The notes: generated from the letters alone by a model not told the origin. Positions 36,034 through 43,870 are shown, counted from the stretch's first letter. The stretch is 64,000 bases of DNA from Marinomonas atlantica (GCF_001639725.1 NZ_LTAW01000002.1:372001-436000), one strand, 5' to 3'. Numbers and translations: made by a program.

Positions 36034-37245
36034 ATGGCGATATCTAATGCGTGGCTTAAGGCTAATGATGGCCGTGAGCGTGATAAGGTCGAGGTGGTTT
36101 CGGATCGGGATGGTCTGAGTGTGCGGGCGACGCCGAAGGGTAAGCTTATTTTTCAGTTTCGGTACCGCTTTGCGGGTAAGCAGCATCGTGTTGATATTGG
36201 TCCGTATCCTGGCATTACGTTGAAGCGGGCGCGTGAGATACATGCTGAATTGCGGGCAGAGTTGGCAGAGGGCAGTGATCCGAAAAAGGTGCTGGCACAT
36301 CAGCGGCTTGGTGATGCGCCGGTGAACACGGTTGAGCAGCTGTATCAAGATTATCATGATAAGTTTGCGTCGCATCATAAGTCGCGCAGCGACCAGGTGA
36401 TTGGCTCGATGCGGTTGCATGTGTTCCCGCGGTTTGGCAATTTGGCGGCGGACAGTATGAAAACGCATCATTGGGTGTCGCTGTTTGAAGAGGTTGCTTT
36501 GTCGGCCCCGTCCATTGCTGAGCGTTTACTGAGTGCGGTCAGTCAGATGTACGCGTGGGGGATTCGGATGCGTCGTGTCACTGAAAACCCAGTGTCCGAT
36601 ATATCAGCCAAGTTTGATTTGCGGATTAAGCGTAAAGCGGCGGTTCGGAGTCTCGACGATCGTGAGCTTAAATTGGTATGGCACGCCATTCTTAAGAGCA
36701 ATGTGTCGCCGCGTAATACGGTCATGATGCAGTTGTTAATCATGTGGGGGGGACGGATCGGTGAGCTACGTTTAGCGGAAAAGAGCCATTTTGATTTGTA
36801 CAATAATGTGTGGACGATACCGCCAGAAAACCACAAAACAGGTGCCAAAACGGGTAGGCCATTAAAACGGCCGATTTTGCCAGAAATGGCGGATTTGATT
36901 AAGCAATGCTTTCAGTTAAGCCCGGCGCATTATAAATACATGTTCCCTCGTAAAGACGGCACGGATATGCCTACAGTGGGTAATACGCATCTGGGCATGA
37001 GTAAAAATATCAATCAGTGGATTAAGCGTCGCTTGGCTCAAGATGTGGATCACTGGACAGTGCATGATTTGCGATCGACGGCGCGGTCACGTTGGTCGCA
37101 ACTGGCGCCGCCTCATATCGCTGAGATTGCGTTAGGGCACGCGCTGCCATCAATGTGGCAGACGTATGATCATTATGATTACTTAGATGAGCAACGAGAG
37201 CTGTATGCCGCATGGATGATTAAGCTACGTGAGATTGTTTCTTAG
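36034..37245 (+). CDS. int: Prophage tyrosine integrase (P4-type)
   Basis: About 403 residues. The N-terminal DUF4102-like domain reads VVSDRDGLSVRATPKGKLIF followed by QFRYRFAGKQHRVDIGPYPG. The catalytic domain shows the first arginine in IMWGGRIGELRLAEKS, a lysine in the ENHKTGAKTGRP hairpin, HDLRSTARSRW (H-x-x-R), LGHALPS (His) and the nucleophile tyrosine in WQTYDHYDYLDEQRE. All six positions of an active tyrosine recombinase are therefore present. ATG 36034 follows CAGGT; a GTG sits one codon before. It lies directly beside the lepA junction and its 3' end overlaps the excisionase-like gene on the other strand by 26 bases. Confidence 0.93.
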   Translation: MAISNAWLKANDGRERDKVEVVSDRDGLSVRATPKGKLIFQFRYRFAGKQHRVDIGPYPGITLKRAREIHAELRAELAEGSDPKKVLAHQRLGDAPVNTVEQLYQDYHDKFASHHKSRSDQVIGSMRLHVFPRFGNLAADSMKTHHWVSLFEEVALSAPSIAERLLSAVSQMYAWGIRMRRVTENPVSDISAKFDLRIKRKAAVRSLDDRELKLVWHAILKSNVSPRNTVMMQLLIMWGGRIGELRLAEKSHFDLYNNVWTIPPENHKTGAKTGRPLKRPILPEMADLIKQCFQLSPAHYKYMFPRKDGTDMPTVGNTHLGMSKNINQWIKRRLAQDVDHWTVHDLRSTARSRWSQLAPPHIAEIALGHALPSMWQTYDHYDYLDEQRELYAAWMIKLREIVS

Positions 37246-37480
37246 CGTTTTCCCATTCAACAATGTCTTCTAGCGCCCATCGCGCGCTTTTTCCGCTGCC
37301 AAACCGGGGTTCGGGTAGCTTGTGTGGGCAATCGTCTTGACGCCAGCGCCCGAATGTTGATGTACTGATGCTGTAGCGTTTTTGCAATTGGCTACCGCTA
37401 AAATACTGCGTTGGTGCGCCTGCGGCCGCAAATACATCGATCATGGCTGGTGCTGTGGGTGTTACTGATTGTTCGCTCAT
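37220..37480 (-). CDS. Small HTH protein, likely excisionase / AlpA-like
   Basis: About 86 residues from ATG 37480 (MSEQSVTP), with GAAGGAGAAGAAGC just upstream. A longer frame reaches to 37537 but would run into the upstream gene. The central segment FSGSQLQKRYSISTSTFGRW, then RFGSGKSARWALEDIVEWE, fits the MerR-like winged helix of AlpA/excisionase proteins. Being tail-to-tail with the integrase and the last gene of a minus-strand block suits an excision/directionality factor. Overlaps the upstream gene by four bases. Confidence 0.75.
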   Translation of the reverse strand: MSEQSVTPTAPAMIDVFAAAGAPTQYFSGSQLQKRYSISTSTFGRWRQDDCPHKLPEPRFGSGKSARWALEDIVEWENAKKQSHVA

Positions 37481-38022
37481 GCTTCTTCTCCTTCTTTCAT
37501 TCCAATCGCGCACAGTTCCGCGACTTCTTTGCCCCACTTGGATGTAAGAGGTTCAGCGTCGCGGCCATAGTTGTCTTTGATGTGGCATTGCATAAACAGG
37601 TAGATCTCGGCTAGTGTGATTGGGCCTTCTTCTACAAATCCGCTTTCTAATGCGCCGATCATGGTGTTTACGAATTCCTCTATTCCATCAGCGGCGCCTT
37701 TTTCGATATGCCCGAGCAGTCCATACACTTTCCCAGCTGCTAAGCTATTGAATGAGGCTTTCTGACGTTCGACCTCTGCTTTTAGCTGTTCATTTTCTTC
37801 GTGAAGCGCTTCGTTTTTGGCTTTTGTGTTGTCGATCACGGCCCAAAGCAGGCCGCTTTTAATTGGTGCCCCTGAGCCGTGGCCAACGGTGACGTCTTTG
37901 ATTTTCTCGATGCTATGGTATTTGCTCTCGTTGAGCGCAGTCACTAGGTGATTAGCGATGTTGCGCGCGTGGGTGCTGTTGCCAGTTTGTTGCCAAAGCT
38001 GTAGGTCGCGTTCTAGGCTCAT
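37477..38022 (-). CDS. Phage hypothetical protein with coiled coil
   Basis: A 181-residue protein that I do not recognise. A predicted coiled coil (NTKAKNEALHEENEQLKAEV, then ERQKASFNSL) lies at about residues 66-95. The flanking parts are globular and acidic. No membrane segment, no cysteine-rich motif. It overlaps both neighbours by four bases (ATGA on both sides), so it is tightly coupled in the operon of small prophage genes. Confidence 0.65.
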   Translation of the reverse strand: MSLERDLQLWQQTGNSTHARNIANHLVTALNESKYHSIEKIKDVTVGHGSGAPIKSGLLWAVIDNTKAKNEALHEENEQLKAEVERQKASFNSLAAGKVYGLLGHIEKGAADGIEEFVNTMIGALESGFVEEGPITLAEIYLFMQCHIKDNYGRDAEPLTSKWGKEVAELCAIGMKEGEEA

Positions 38023-38234
38023 AGCGAATATACCTGTGTTGCGATGAATAGACTTTTTAGACTAAACATCAAAATGATCTCTATTGAAAAAGCGATGCCT
38101 TGGAACGCAAGCTTGTTGCTCCGATCGACTGTCGATGGCAGAAGCATTGCCAGCGTCAGCGCAAAGGCTAGGGCAGCAAAGTTAAATACCGATATGAGCA
38201 AAAATGCCCCGAGCAATTGAATAAACGGTTTCAC
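38019..38234 (-). CDS. Small membrane protein, unknown
   Basis: A 71-residue protein starting with GTG (GTGA overlap with the upstream stop). Two hydrophobic segments are clear: IQLLGAFLLISVFNFAALAF (about 5-24) and a second near 45-62. A charged loop separates them. The function is unknown; candidates include a superinfection-exclusion or accessory membrane protein, but nothing in the sequence decides this. AAAGGAGATAAGGC precedes the GTG, a good ribosome site. Confidence 0.6.
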   Translation of the reverse strand: MKPFIQLLGAFLLISVFNFAALAFALTLAMLLPSTVDRSNKLAFQGIAFSIEIILMFSLKSLFIATQVYSL

Positions 38235-38467
38235 GCCTTATCTCCCTTTAGTGCTTCGATCGCTATGGTGTGCATGAATTTCTCTTGCTGGGTGCGCGGT
38301 ACAAAGCTTTTAATTTTCTCCAATCCATCGCGTAATGGTGCGGTGGCTTGTTCATGTAATTCTTGCGCTCGTTTGCAAAACGTTCTTACTGTGTAGGCTT
38401 CAGAGCGCTGGCTCGCGGCGAATGCTTCTAGTAGTAGCTGATCGCCAAGGTCTAAAGCTTCAGACAT
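38231..38467 (-). CDS. Phage hypothetical protein
   Basis: About 78 residues from ATG 38467 (MSEALDLGDQLLL), which has GGGAGG at good distance; the frame extends 19 codons further but that part lies in the upstream gene. Helical and mixed-charged; no motif recognised. It overlaps the upstream gene by eight bases and the downstream membrane gene by four, so it is one of the translationally coupled cluster. Confidence 0.6.
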   Translation of the reverse strand: MSEALDLGDQLLLEAFAASQRSEAYTVRTFCKRAQELHEQATAPLRDGLEKIKSFVPRTQQEKFMHTIAIEALKGDKA

Positions 38468-38951
38468 GGAGCCTCCCGATCGCTGGGTGCGTGGCGATGA
38501 TGTGTTGCATCTTTGCTTTTGCAATCGCTGGGTCTTTGATGATATTTAATCCTTCGCGCGCTTTTGTTTCGCCGTCTGTGCGCACTTTTCGAGCCGCACC
38601 GTTTTCTTTGAGCTGTTCAATTTGTTCGTCTGACGCGAGCGTGTGTAGTTTGCGGTTTGTAATGCCCATAAAATCGAGCGTTTGATTAATGCCGAGGCCG
38701 TCTTTGATGGCCTCATTGATTCGCTGGTTGATTTGCTCTTCTGTTAAATGCGCCAGTTTTCCGCGGCCGTGCAGATTCTTTTCTGCATTTTTTTGAAATG
38801 CAATTAGCTGTTCTGGGCTGGCTATTTTTCTCAATCGTTCTATGCCAATTCCCAGCTGTATAGCTGCCTTGAACGCGCTGGTGCCCGCTTCGATGATTGC
38901 CGGTAGCTTTGCGGCCAGTTCTTCGTTTGTTTTTGGGTTGATGCCTGCCAT
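38460..38951 (-). CDS. Phage hypothetical protein with two internal repeats
   Basis: A 163-residue protein, not recognised. Two similar segments of about 40 residues are visible: AFKAAIQLGIGIERLRKIAS followed by PEQLIAFQKNAEKN, and GINQTLDFMGITNRKLHTLA followed by SDEQIEQLKENG. Each looks like a helix-turn-helix followed by a helix. A DNA-binding role is therefore possible. GGAGG sits four bases before the ATG. Confidence 0.65.
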   Translation of the reverse strand: MAGINPKTNEELAAKLPAIIEAGTSAFKAAIQLGIGIERLRKIASPEQLIAFQKNAEKNLHGRGKLAHLTEEQINQRINEAIKDGLGINQTLDFMGITNRKLHTLASDEQIEQLKENGAARKVRTDGETKAREGLNIIKDPAIAKAKMQHIIATHPAIGRLHV

Positions 38952-38960
38952 GGGGCCTCC

Positions 38961-39182
38961 TTACGCGGCGTTTTGTTCGTTTAGGCGAGCGTTGACGTGG
39001 TTTAACTGCGCCTCTAGCTCTGCGTTTTGTGTTTGAAGTTGGCGGATGGTTTCGGCACTGGCATCGAGTGAGTGTTGTAGCCCTTCGACTGCGGCGACGA
39101 GCTCAGCAACTAGGATCGGGTTGCTGTGGTCGTCGTGGCCAGCGATCAGAGTGCGGTTCCAGCAGTGTTGTTTAGTGATCAT
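38961..39182 (-). CDS. Small coiled-coil phage protein
   Basis: A 73-residue protein whose last 45 residues ([20 protein letters not shown], then [13 protein letters not shown]) form a strong coiled coil. Its start overlaps the stop of the rdgC-like gene by four bases (ATGA). Function unknown; it might bind the RdgC-FtsK-gamma protein encoded immediately upstream, but that is only suggested by coupling. Confidence 0.65.
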   Translation of the reverse strand: MITKQHCWNRTLIAGHDDHSNPILVAELVAAVEGLQHSLDASAETIRQLQTQNAELEAQLNHVNARLNEQNAA

Positions 39183-40327
39183 GCCGCGTGCTCCTTGCTG
39201 ATCAGGACTTCTCTTGAGCCGTTATAACGCATAGGGCCAATCACACCTTTTTGCTCCATTTCTTCGATCAAGTGAGCTGCTCGGTTGTAACCAATTTGTA
39301 GGCGTCTTTGCAGTTTTACCGGGGATGCAGCGCGAGACTCTATAACGAATTTTTTGGCCTCTGGATAAAGCGGATCAAAATAAGGTTCTTCGCTTTCAGT
39401 AACATCGTATTCCGCATCTTCGTCAGAAACACACATTTCAATGTCAAACCATTTCGCCATGTGTTCGGTAAAGAACTCGCGCACGGTTAAGGACATCAGT
39501 GCAAAGTTGGCGTCGAGGTCGGACATCGCGCCGCCTTGGGAGTCGTTGAACGCGGCTTCTTTTAGGGTGTCGTCCCACTTCACGCTTTTAAGCGTCAGGT
39601 CATCATTAAGTACGAATGACAGTTTGTCGGTGTAGCATAGTGCTAGGGACTTCACTTGCATGCCTTGCTCTAGGTGACGGGTTACGTCTTCCGAAAGTGG
39701 CTCGAAGCTGTTAAACGTCGCTTTGGTGCTCGCGCTGGCTGTGTCTTTGATCACGCAGTTGTCACCGGTTTCTAGGTTGGCTGGCACGTCGTTTTTCATG
39801 AGCCAGTCGGTCATAACGCGTGCCGGTGACGACTGCACCTGCAGTGGTACCATGGCGAACGATCCGAGCATGGTTTGCAGCAGCTTGAATGACTGCTCGG
39901 TCATGCTGGCATTCGTTGTGTTGAGTACCAGCAATTCAGCTTTCTTATCGATGTATAGCCACACGTCAGAGCGCTTAGCGAAGGCTTTAGGGCGTAGGGT
40001 AAAGATCAGCTCTTCTTTGATGTCGCTTTTTTCTTTACGGCCTACTTTACGGCCTTCTACCAGCTCGATCTCGGCCACTTTGGTGTCCAGTGCTTCACGC
40101 ACGACTGCTGCAGGTAGGTTCTTTTCTTCTTTGCCGAAACGGATCAACATGCAGTCATTGCTCACGATCGACCAGCACTCAGAGTTACGGACTAGCGGCA
40201 GTGTGCCGAATGTAAACGCGTCTTGTGCGCCGACTTCTTGCAGCTGGTGTTCTGGCAAAGCCTGCTCAATGGCCGCGAAATCAACGGTGCCTTTGAGTTG
40301 GAATATTTGGATGGTCTTGAAAAACAT
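39179..40327 (-). CDS. RdgC-like protein fused to an FtsK-gamma DNA-binding domain
   Basis: A 382-residue protein. Residues 1 to about 300 resemble RdgC, a ring-shaped DNA-binding protein that limits RecA filament loading: [10 protein letters not shown] start, then [40 protein letters not shown] and [11 protein letters not shown] all have counterparts in E. coli RdgC. After an acidic linker ([16 protein letters not shown]), residues 317-376 read like the FtsK gamma winged helix: [20 protein letters not shown] and [20 protein letters not shown]. That domain reads KOPS sequences and touches XerD in FtsK. No ATPase is present. It overlaps both neighbours (TAATG, ATGA). Confidence 0.85.
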   Translation of the reverse strand: MFFKTIQIFQLKGTVDFAAIEQALPEHQLQEVGAQDAFTFGTLPLVRNSECWSIVSNDCMLIRFGKEEKNLPAAVVREALDTKVAEIELVEGRKVGRKEKSDIKEELIFTLRPKAFAKRSDVWLYIDKKAELLVLNTTNASMTEQSFKLLQTMLGSFAMVPLQVQSSPARVMTDWLMKNDVPANLETGDNCVIKDTASASTKATFNSFEPLSEDVTRHLEQGMQVKSLALCYTDKLSFVLNDDLTLKSVKWDDTLKEAAFNDSQGGAMSDLDANFALMSLTVREFFTEHMAKWFDIEMCVSDEDAEYDVTESEEPYFDPLYPEAKKFVIESRAASPVKLQRRLQIGYNRAAHLIEEMEQKGVIGPMRYNGSREVLISKEHAA

Positions 40328-40689
40328 TATACTGTCACTCCTGTGAACTCAGGTGCTTGATACTCCGCCCAGCCAAGTAGCTTGTAATCTTTGTTGAATT
40401 CAAGCTGTTCGTAGTAGTCGTCAAATTCAGAATGCGATTTGCAATCCACCCATCCTACGCTTTTAACATAATCGCCATCAGGAGACGTAAGTGCCCATTC
40501 ATCGCACTCTCCATTGGGGTTGCCCGCTTCGTCAGTTGTGATAGGCCGATTTTGATAATGGGCTGTAAATACGTGTACGCCCTTCGGGTTTTTAACAGCT
40601 ATCCAGTACAGTTTCTCAGTGCCAAGCTCTACCTCTGGCACTGTATTTGGATCGTTCCATTTCACGATCGGTGGTTGTGGGGTTGTCAT
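40327..40689 (-). CDS. Phage hypothetical protein
   Basis: A 120-residue acidic protein with many aromatic residues ([20 protein letters not shown], then [17 protein letters not shown]), suggesting a compact beta-rich fold. It resembles in style the small DUF551-type phage proteins but a match cannot be asserted. A clear AAGGAGACACC ribosome site precedes it, and its TAA shares a base with the ATG of the rdgC-like gene. Confidence 0.6.
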   Translation of the reverse strand: MTTPQPPIVKWNDPNTVPEVELGTEKLYWIAVKNPKGVHVFTAHYQNRPITTDEAGNPNGECDEWALTSPDGDYVKSVGWVDCKSHSEFDDYYEQLEFNKDYKLLGWAEYQAPEFTGVTV

Positions 40690-40698
40690 GGTGTCTCC

Positions 40699-41220
40699 TT
40701 AAAAACAATCAGACCAGTCATTGTTTAGAGCTTGTATTGCATGCTCTTCTCGTGAGGACTCCCATTCAACAACCACCGCTTCAACATTAGGTAAGTGCTG
40801 GCGTTTATCTTCTGGGGTGCTTTCGATGTGATCTTTATGTAGCTGGTTGATTTCTGCAGCGCGGAAGTCGGCTTCGGCGCGGGATGATGCAGCAACTAGT
40901 GAGCCGGGGCCGTGTATCTCAACTGCCCAAAGCTTCTGCTCTTCGGCTGGCGTGGTATAGGCTTCAGCACAGAAAGGGCAGAAGCGACCAAAGATAGGCA
41001 TTTCGATCTTTTTACGGTTCTTGGCTTCTTCACCATTCACTTTTTTGACTTTATGACTGCCTGAAACAATCATTGCCGGCACAGCATTTGAGCTGCCATC
41101 CATGCGGAAGTAGTAGTGCATAATCTCTGTGTCGAATGACTCTGCTATCGCGTTTTCAGGCGGGTTGCCTTTCATGTGTTCAGTGACGTATGCCAAGGTG
41201 TCTTGCATGCAGTTGCACAT
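40699..41220 (-). CDS. Phage hypothetical protein with CxxC pair
   Basis: A 173-residue protein. The N-terminus MCNCMQDTLAYV and the central GRFCPFCAEAY give four cysteines that may bind zinc, as in many small phage zinc-ribbon proteins. The C-terminal half has a helical, charged stretch (RAEADFRAAEINQLHKDHIE). A good ribosome site (AAGGAGACAGAT) precedes ATG. Function unknown. Confidence 0.6.
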   Translation of the reverse strand: MCNCMQDTLAYVTEHMKGNPPENAIAESFDTEIMHYYFRMDGSSNAVPAMIVSGSHKVKKVNGEEAKNRKKIEMPIFGRFCPFCAEAYTTPAEEQKLWAVEIHGPGSLVAASSRAEADFRAAEINQLHKDHIESTPEDKRQHLPNVEAVVVEWESSREEHAIQALNNDWSDCF

Positions 41221-41230
41221 ATCTGTCTCC

Positions 41231-41563
41231 TTACATGCCTGCCGCTTGTTTTGCGGCGGCTTCTGGTAATACGGTGAATGAGCTGGGTTTCTCTAAAAAC
41301 ACCAAGCTCACGGCTTGCGGGTGATCTGCGGATGCCTCGCAGCGGATCAGCATTTGTGCGATACGCATGGTTTCGCCGTCGATGCGTTCGCGTTTGTGCT
41401 TGCAAGCGGAGCCGCCCATTACAGAGCTAATAACAACGCTGCTGTTGGGGCCGTGCTGTGTTAGCTCGCGGAAGTTAAGCGCGAGTCGAAACAACGGGTT
41501 CTGTTCGCCATCAAGCACGATCAGCGGCTTATTTGGGTAAAGAGTGGCGGTGTATAGGCTCAT
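41231..41563 (-). CDS. Phage hypothetical protein
   Basis: A 110-residue protein that I do not recognise. Mixed beta/helix composition (YTATLYPNKPLIVLDGEQNP, then GETMRIAQMLIRCEA). Its ATG overlaps the stop of the CsrA-like gene (ATGA), so it is translationally coupled to it. Another frame on the same strand (41172-41405) is a shadow. Confidence 0.55.
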   Translation of the reverse strand: MSLYTATLYPNKPLIVLDGEQNPLFRLALNFRELTQHGPNSSVVISSVMGGSACKHKRERIDGETMRIAQMLIRCEASADHPQAVSLVFLEKPSSFTVLPEAAAKQAAGM

Positions 41564-41757
41564 GCTGCTTTCCCTTTTTTTGGAAACTTAATGTCTACGA
41601 TTCGTGGTGCGTCGAATGCCAACCGCGCGGCGTTGGTGGTGCCGTGGCATTGGCTGCGGTGTTGGCCTGCGTATTTCACGACGATCACGGTGTCTGAGTC
41701 GCTGGGCGGCACGGTGATCGTGGCGTGTTGGTCCTTTTGGAGTGTTGAAACAAGCAT
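41560..41757 (-). CDS. Small CsrA-like protein (tentative)
   Basis: A 65-residue protein from ATG 41757, with AGGAGG seven bases upstream; the open frame extends further but lies over the next gene. The start MLVSTLQKDQHATITV and the end ARLAFDAPRIVDIKF recall the first and last strands of the RNA-binding regulator CsrA (RIGxxAPKEVxV). The middle is longer than CsrA and the C-terminal RNA-binding arginine of CsrA is not evident. Phage-borne CsrA-like proteins exist, so the call is plausible but weak. Its start shares a base with the upstream stop (TAATG). Confidence 0.4.
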   Translation of the reverse strand: MLVSTLQKDQHATITVPPSDSDTVIVVKYAGQHRSQCHGTTNAARLAFDAPRIVDIKFPKKGKAA

Positions 41758-42089
41758 TAGCGGCCTCCTGAATGTGTGCCGTAGCTGCCATAGGATTGGC
41801 CATAACCGCCTTGTTGCGGTGCCGGTGCAGGCTGTTGTGGTTGTTGTTGCTGTGGCTCGTCCCAAAACAATTGAATATCAACAGGGCCCGTTACGCCCAC
41901 TGGCACGGCGTCCAGCTGTAGCGTGATGTTGGGCATGTTTTGCCCTGGTTCCGGTGCCCAAGCGGTGACGCGACCTAGCGAGGCATAGCGGTTTTTCTCT
42001 TTCGGCTGGCCGTTTGTGTCCAGCTCGCGGCTTTGATATTTCTCCGCGACGTATACTGCGCGGCCTCTGGCGATGGGTTGGCGTGACAT
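41757..42089 (-). CDS. Phage hypothetical protein with Gln/Pro/Gly-rich tail
   Basis: About 110 residues from ATG 42089 (MSRQPIARGRAVY), with GGAGA six bases before it. The first 80 residues look beta-rich (RYASLGRVTAWAPEPGQN, MPNITLQLDAVPVGVTGPVD). The tail is PQQQQPQQPAPAPQQGGYGQ then SYGSYGTHSGGR, a flexible low-complexity end like those of single-stranded DNA-binding proteins. It is not clearly an SSB. The frame upstream of 42089 lies over the LuxR-type gene. Confidence 0.55.
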   Translation of the reverse strand: MSRQPIARGRAVYVAEKYQSRELDTNGQPKEKNRYASLGRVTAWAPEPGQNMPNITLQLDAVPVGVTGPVDIQLFWDEPQQQQPQQPAPAPQQGGYGQSYGSYGTHSGGR

Positions 42090-42099
42090 GGTGTATCTC

Positions 42100-42549
42100 C
42101 TATCCAATGATTTCTTCGTTGATGACGAAAAGGCCGTGTCGACCAATTCGTGTTTTTACGCGTAGCGTTTGGCTGGTCTTGCGAATGTCCACGTCGTGGT
42201 CGGTAACAAAGGGCGTATCGATCGCAGCGGTGAACAGCACAAGCGCGATGAAGCTGAATGCGGCAAACGCGTGCTGTGCTGGTGTTTTTTCGGTGGCTGG
42301 ACCGATACGAAACTGGATGTCGCCAAGCGCTATGGCTTTGGCAACGGCTTCGGTCAAGCAGCGCGCGTGGTAGAACTTGCGGGCTTCAACTTGATGAAAG
42401 CGAATAGTGGGTACAGAGCGACACATAATGTTGGCGATCTGTGGTGACTTAAGGCCTTGGGCCGTGAGCGCTAGGATTTCAACAGCGCGGCCGCTGATGT
42501 GCGGGGCGCTTTCTGAGGGATAAAACGTGATGTTTTTTGCGTCTTGCAT
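42100..42549 (-). CDS. LuxR-type HTH protein with a C-terminal membrane segment
   Basis: About 149 residues from ATG 42549 (MQDAKNITFYPSE). Residues about 17-65 are a LuxR/GerE helix-turn-helix: SGRAVEILALTAQGLKSPQI, then ANIMCRSVPTIRFHQVEA. After a short linker comes a hydrophobic stretch AFAAFSFIALVLFTAAI (about 95-112) that could span the membrane, with a 35-residue tail. If so, the DNA-binding domain would be cytoplasmic and the tail periplasmic. An upstream extension to 42648 lacks a ribosome site. Ends 11 bases before the next gene. Confidence 0.7.
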   Translation of the reverse strand: MQDAKNITFYPSESAPHISGRAVEILALTAQGLKSPQIANIMCRSVPTIRFHQVEARKFYHARCLTEAVAKAIALGDIQFRIGPATEKTPAQHAFAAFSFIALVLFTAAIDTPFVTDHDVDIRKTSQTLRVKTRIGRHGLFVINEEIIG

Positions 42550-42705
42550 GGGGCGGCCTCTTGCCTGTGTTTCTTTGATTTCCTGTAAATTACAAAAAGT
42601 ATAATATTCAGTCAAGTAAATTATTAGATTTAAGGTTAAGTAAAACACTGTATATTAAAACAGTATTAAAGTGATATGATTGATCGGAAATGGAAGGAAC
42701 GGGGC

Positions 42706-43023
42706 TTAACGGTAGGATTTGGCGAGGTGTTCTAGCGTGAGAATGGCGGCGTCTTGTCGCTCGGTTGGGAGCGTTAGAATAGCGGTTTTAAGATCGGCCA
42801 ATGCTCGATCGGCACGGCTTTCGCGCAACTGGTCGCGGGGTGAAAGGTCGGTTTTGAGAGCGTGTTGGAGTTTTTCAATGATTGCGCGAGTGGGAATATG
42901 GCGGTCCAGTTCCCACGCTTTGATCGTGTGAGCCGAGCATTGTAGTTTGCTGGCTAGCTCATTCCGTGAGAGATTTTGGGCGTTCCGTGCGGCTTTTAGG
43001 CGTTGGCCGAACGTTTTATTCAT
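42706..43023 (-). CDS. XRE-family HTH regulator
   Basis: A 105-residue protein. Residues 4-60 are a Cro/CI-type helix-turn-helix: FGQRLKAARNAQNLSRNELA, then SKLQCSAHTIKAWELDRHIP. The C-terminal half is helical (ALADLKTAILTLPTERQDAA). It is the first gene of the left minus-strand block and is probably a regulator of that block. The ribosome site is weak. It differs from the larger two-HTH protein at 44230. Confidence 0.8.
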   Translation of the reverse strand: MNKTFGQRLKAARNAQNLSRNELASKLQCSAHTIKAWELDRHIPTRAIIEKLQHALKTDLSPRDQLRESRADRALADLKTAILTLPTERQDAAILTLEHLAKSYR

Positions 43024-43259
43024 AGTGCGAAAAATTGACCTAAATCAAGGAATGTACATGCTTAAGGATATTCTGGGGGCGTGTATATAACCATTTGATT
43101 TAAGTGAAGAAAAGTAAGTGGGCAGTGAAATCGCGTGATCCTATCCGAATCGTGTAGACTTTTACGCCAAACGTGTAGACTTTTACAGAGGGTGTTGCAT
43201 TAGATTGTTACGATACGCATCATTTCGTAATGATTTATTGCACCAGGATGGGTGGAAAG
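43024..43259. promoter_or_regulatory. Regulatory gap with a 15-bp direct repeat
   Basis: CGTGTAGACTTTTAC occurs twice, at 43151-43165 and 43172-43186, exactly 21 bases apart (two turns of the helix). This suits a protein that binds the same face twice, such as a repressor or replication protein. The region lies between the XRE gene (minus) and a small plus-strand gene. No terminator seen. Confidence 0.55.
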
Positions 43260-43472
43260 ATGGATGTGTTAAAGCAAATCGCGCACTTGGAAGCGTTGAA
43301 AAAAGGAGCCGAAGCCGACGGTGAGATCGGCATGGCGTTGTATTATCAGGTAAGGGTTGATGAGCTTAAAGGTCTGAATCGGGTAGGCCATATATCAGAG
43401 TCTGTAGAAATTCGTACTGGTTCAGTGTTCTCATGCTGTGATAATGGAGCTTACCGTCTTCATCGCGTTTGA
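43260..43472 (+). CDS. Small plus-strand protein, doubtful
   Basis: About 70 residues from ATG 43260 (MDVLKQIAHLEALKKGAEAD), preceded by GGTGGAAAG. The first 40 residues are amphipathic and look genuine; the rest overlaps the convergent minus-strand gene by 107 bases and is of poor quality, so the true end may be earlier or the whole call may be wrong. Nothing is known of its function. Confidence 0.35.
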   Translation: MDVLKQIAHLEALKKGAEADGEIGMALYYQVRVDELKGLNRVGHISESVEIRTGSVFSCCDNGAYRLHRV

Positions 43473-43869
43473 GTATTTGAAAGTCTACTAAGCCGTAGTC
43501 AATGATGTGCGTTTTTCGGTTTCGGCTCATTGGTGTGGCCATTTTGACAGATAAGCTTATGTCGCCCGACTTCGACTTTAGCGAGTCGCCTTCTTTGAAA
43601 TCAATGTAGGGGCCTTGAACCCACACCATATAGGGCTTTTTGTCTTTAAATCGTTGGTCAAATGATAGGCCCAGTGCGTCGCGGAATGCGTAAGGTACAT
43701 TGAATGTCCAATGGCTATTATTTAAGTCGCCTGTTCTTGAGTCTTGGCAGTAATCGACGCGCGGGATAATTAGCTCAGTAGATTTATCGGCACGGTAATA
43801 ATGATTGCCAGATTCTTTTTCAGTCGCTCGCTTCCAGAGTGTTTCTAAAAGCTGAATTTCGTGGGACAT
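43366..43869 (-). CDS. Phage hypothetical protein
   Basis: About 167 residues from ATG 43869 (MSHEIQLLETLWKR), chosen because GGAAGGTGG sits at the right distance; a GTG three codons upstream would cover that site. Rich in charged and aromatic residues (DYCQDSRTGDLNNSHWTFNV, then PYAFRDALGLSF). No family recognised. It begins two bases after the SWIM-type gene's stop. Confidence 0.6.
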   Translation of the reverse strand: MSHEIQLLETLWKRATEKESGNHYYRADKSTELIIPRVDYCQDSRTGDLNNSHWTFNVPYAFRDALGLSFDQRFKDKKPYMVWVQGPYIDFKEGDSLKSKSGDISLSVKMATPMSRNRKTHIIDYGLVDFQILKRDEDGKLHYHSMRTLNQYEFLQTLIYGLPDSDL

Positions 43870-43870
43870 G

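Noticed and set aside
35920-36471. 183-residue minus-strand reading frame over the integrase start
   Set aside because: Arg/Leu/Thr-rich composition of an antisense shadow; the plus-strand integrase in the same DNA has clear motifs.
39723-40346. 207-residue plus-strand frame opposite the rdgC-like gene
   Set aside because: Ser/Leu-rich shadow of a well-supported gene, with no ribosome site or domain.
41588-41881. Basic 97-residue minus-strand frame over the CsrA-like gene
   Set aside because: His/Arg-rich, out of frame with the coupled ATG/stop overlaps of the surrounding operon.
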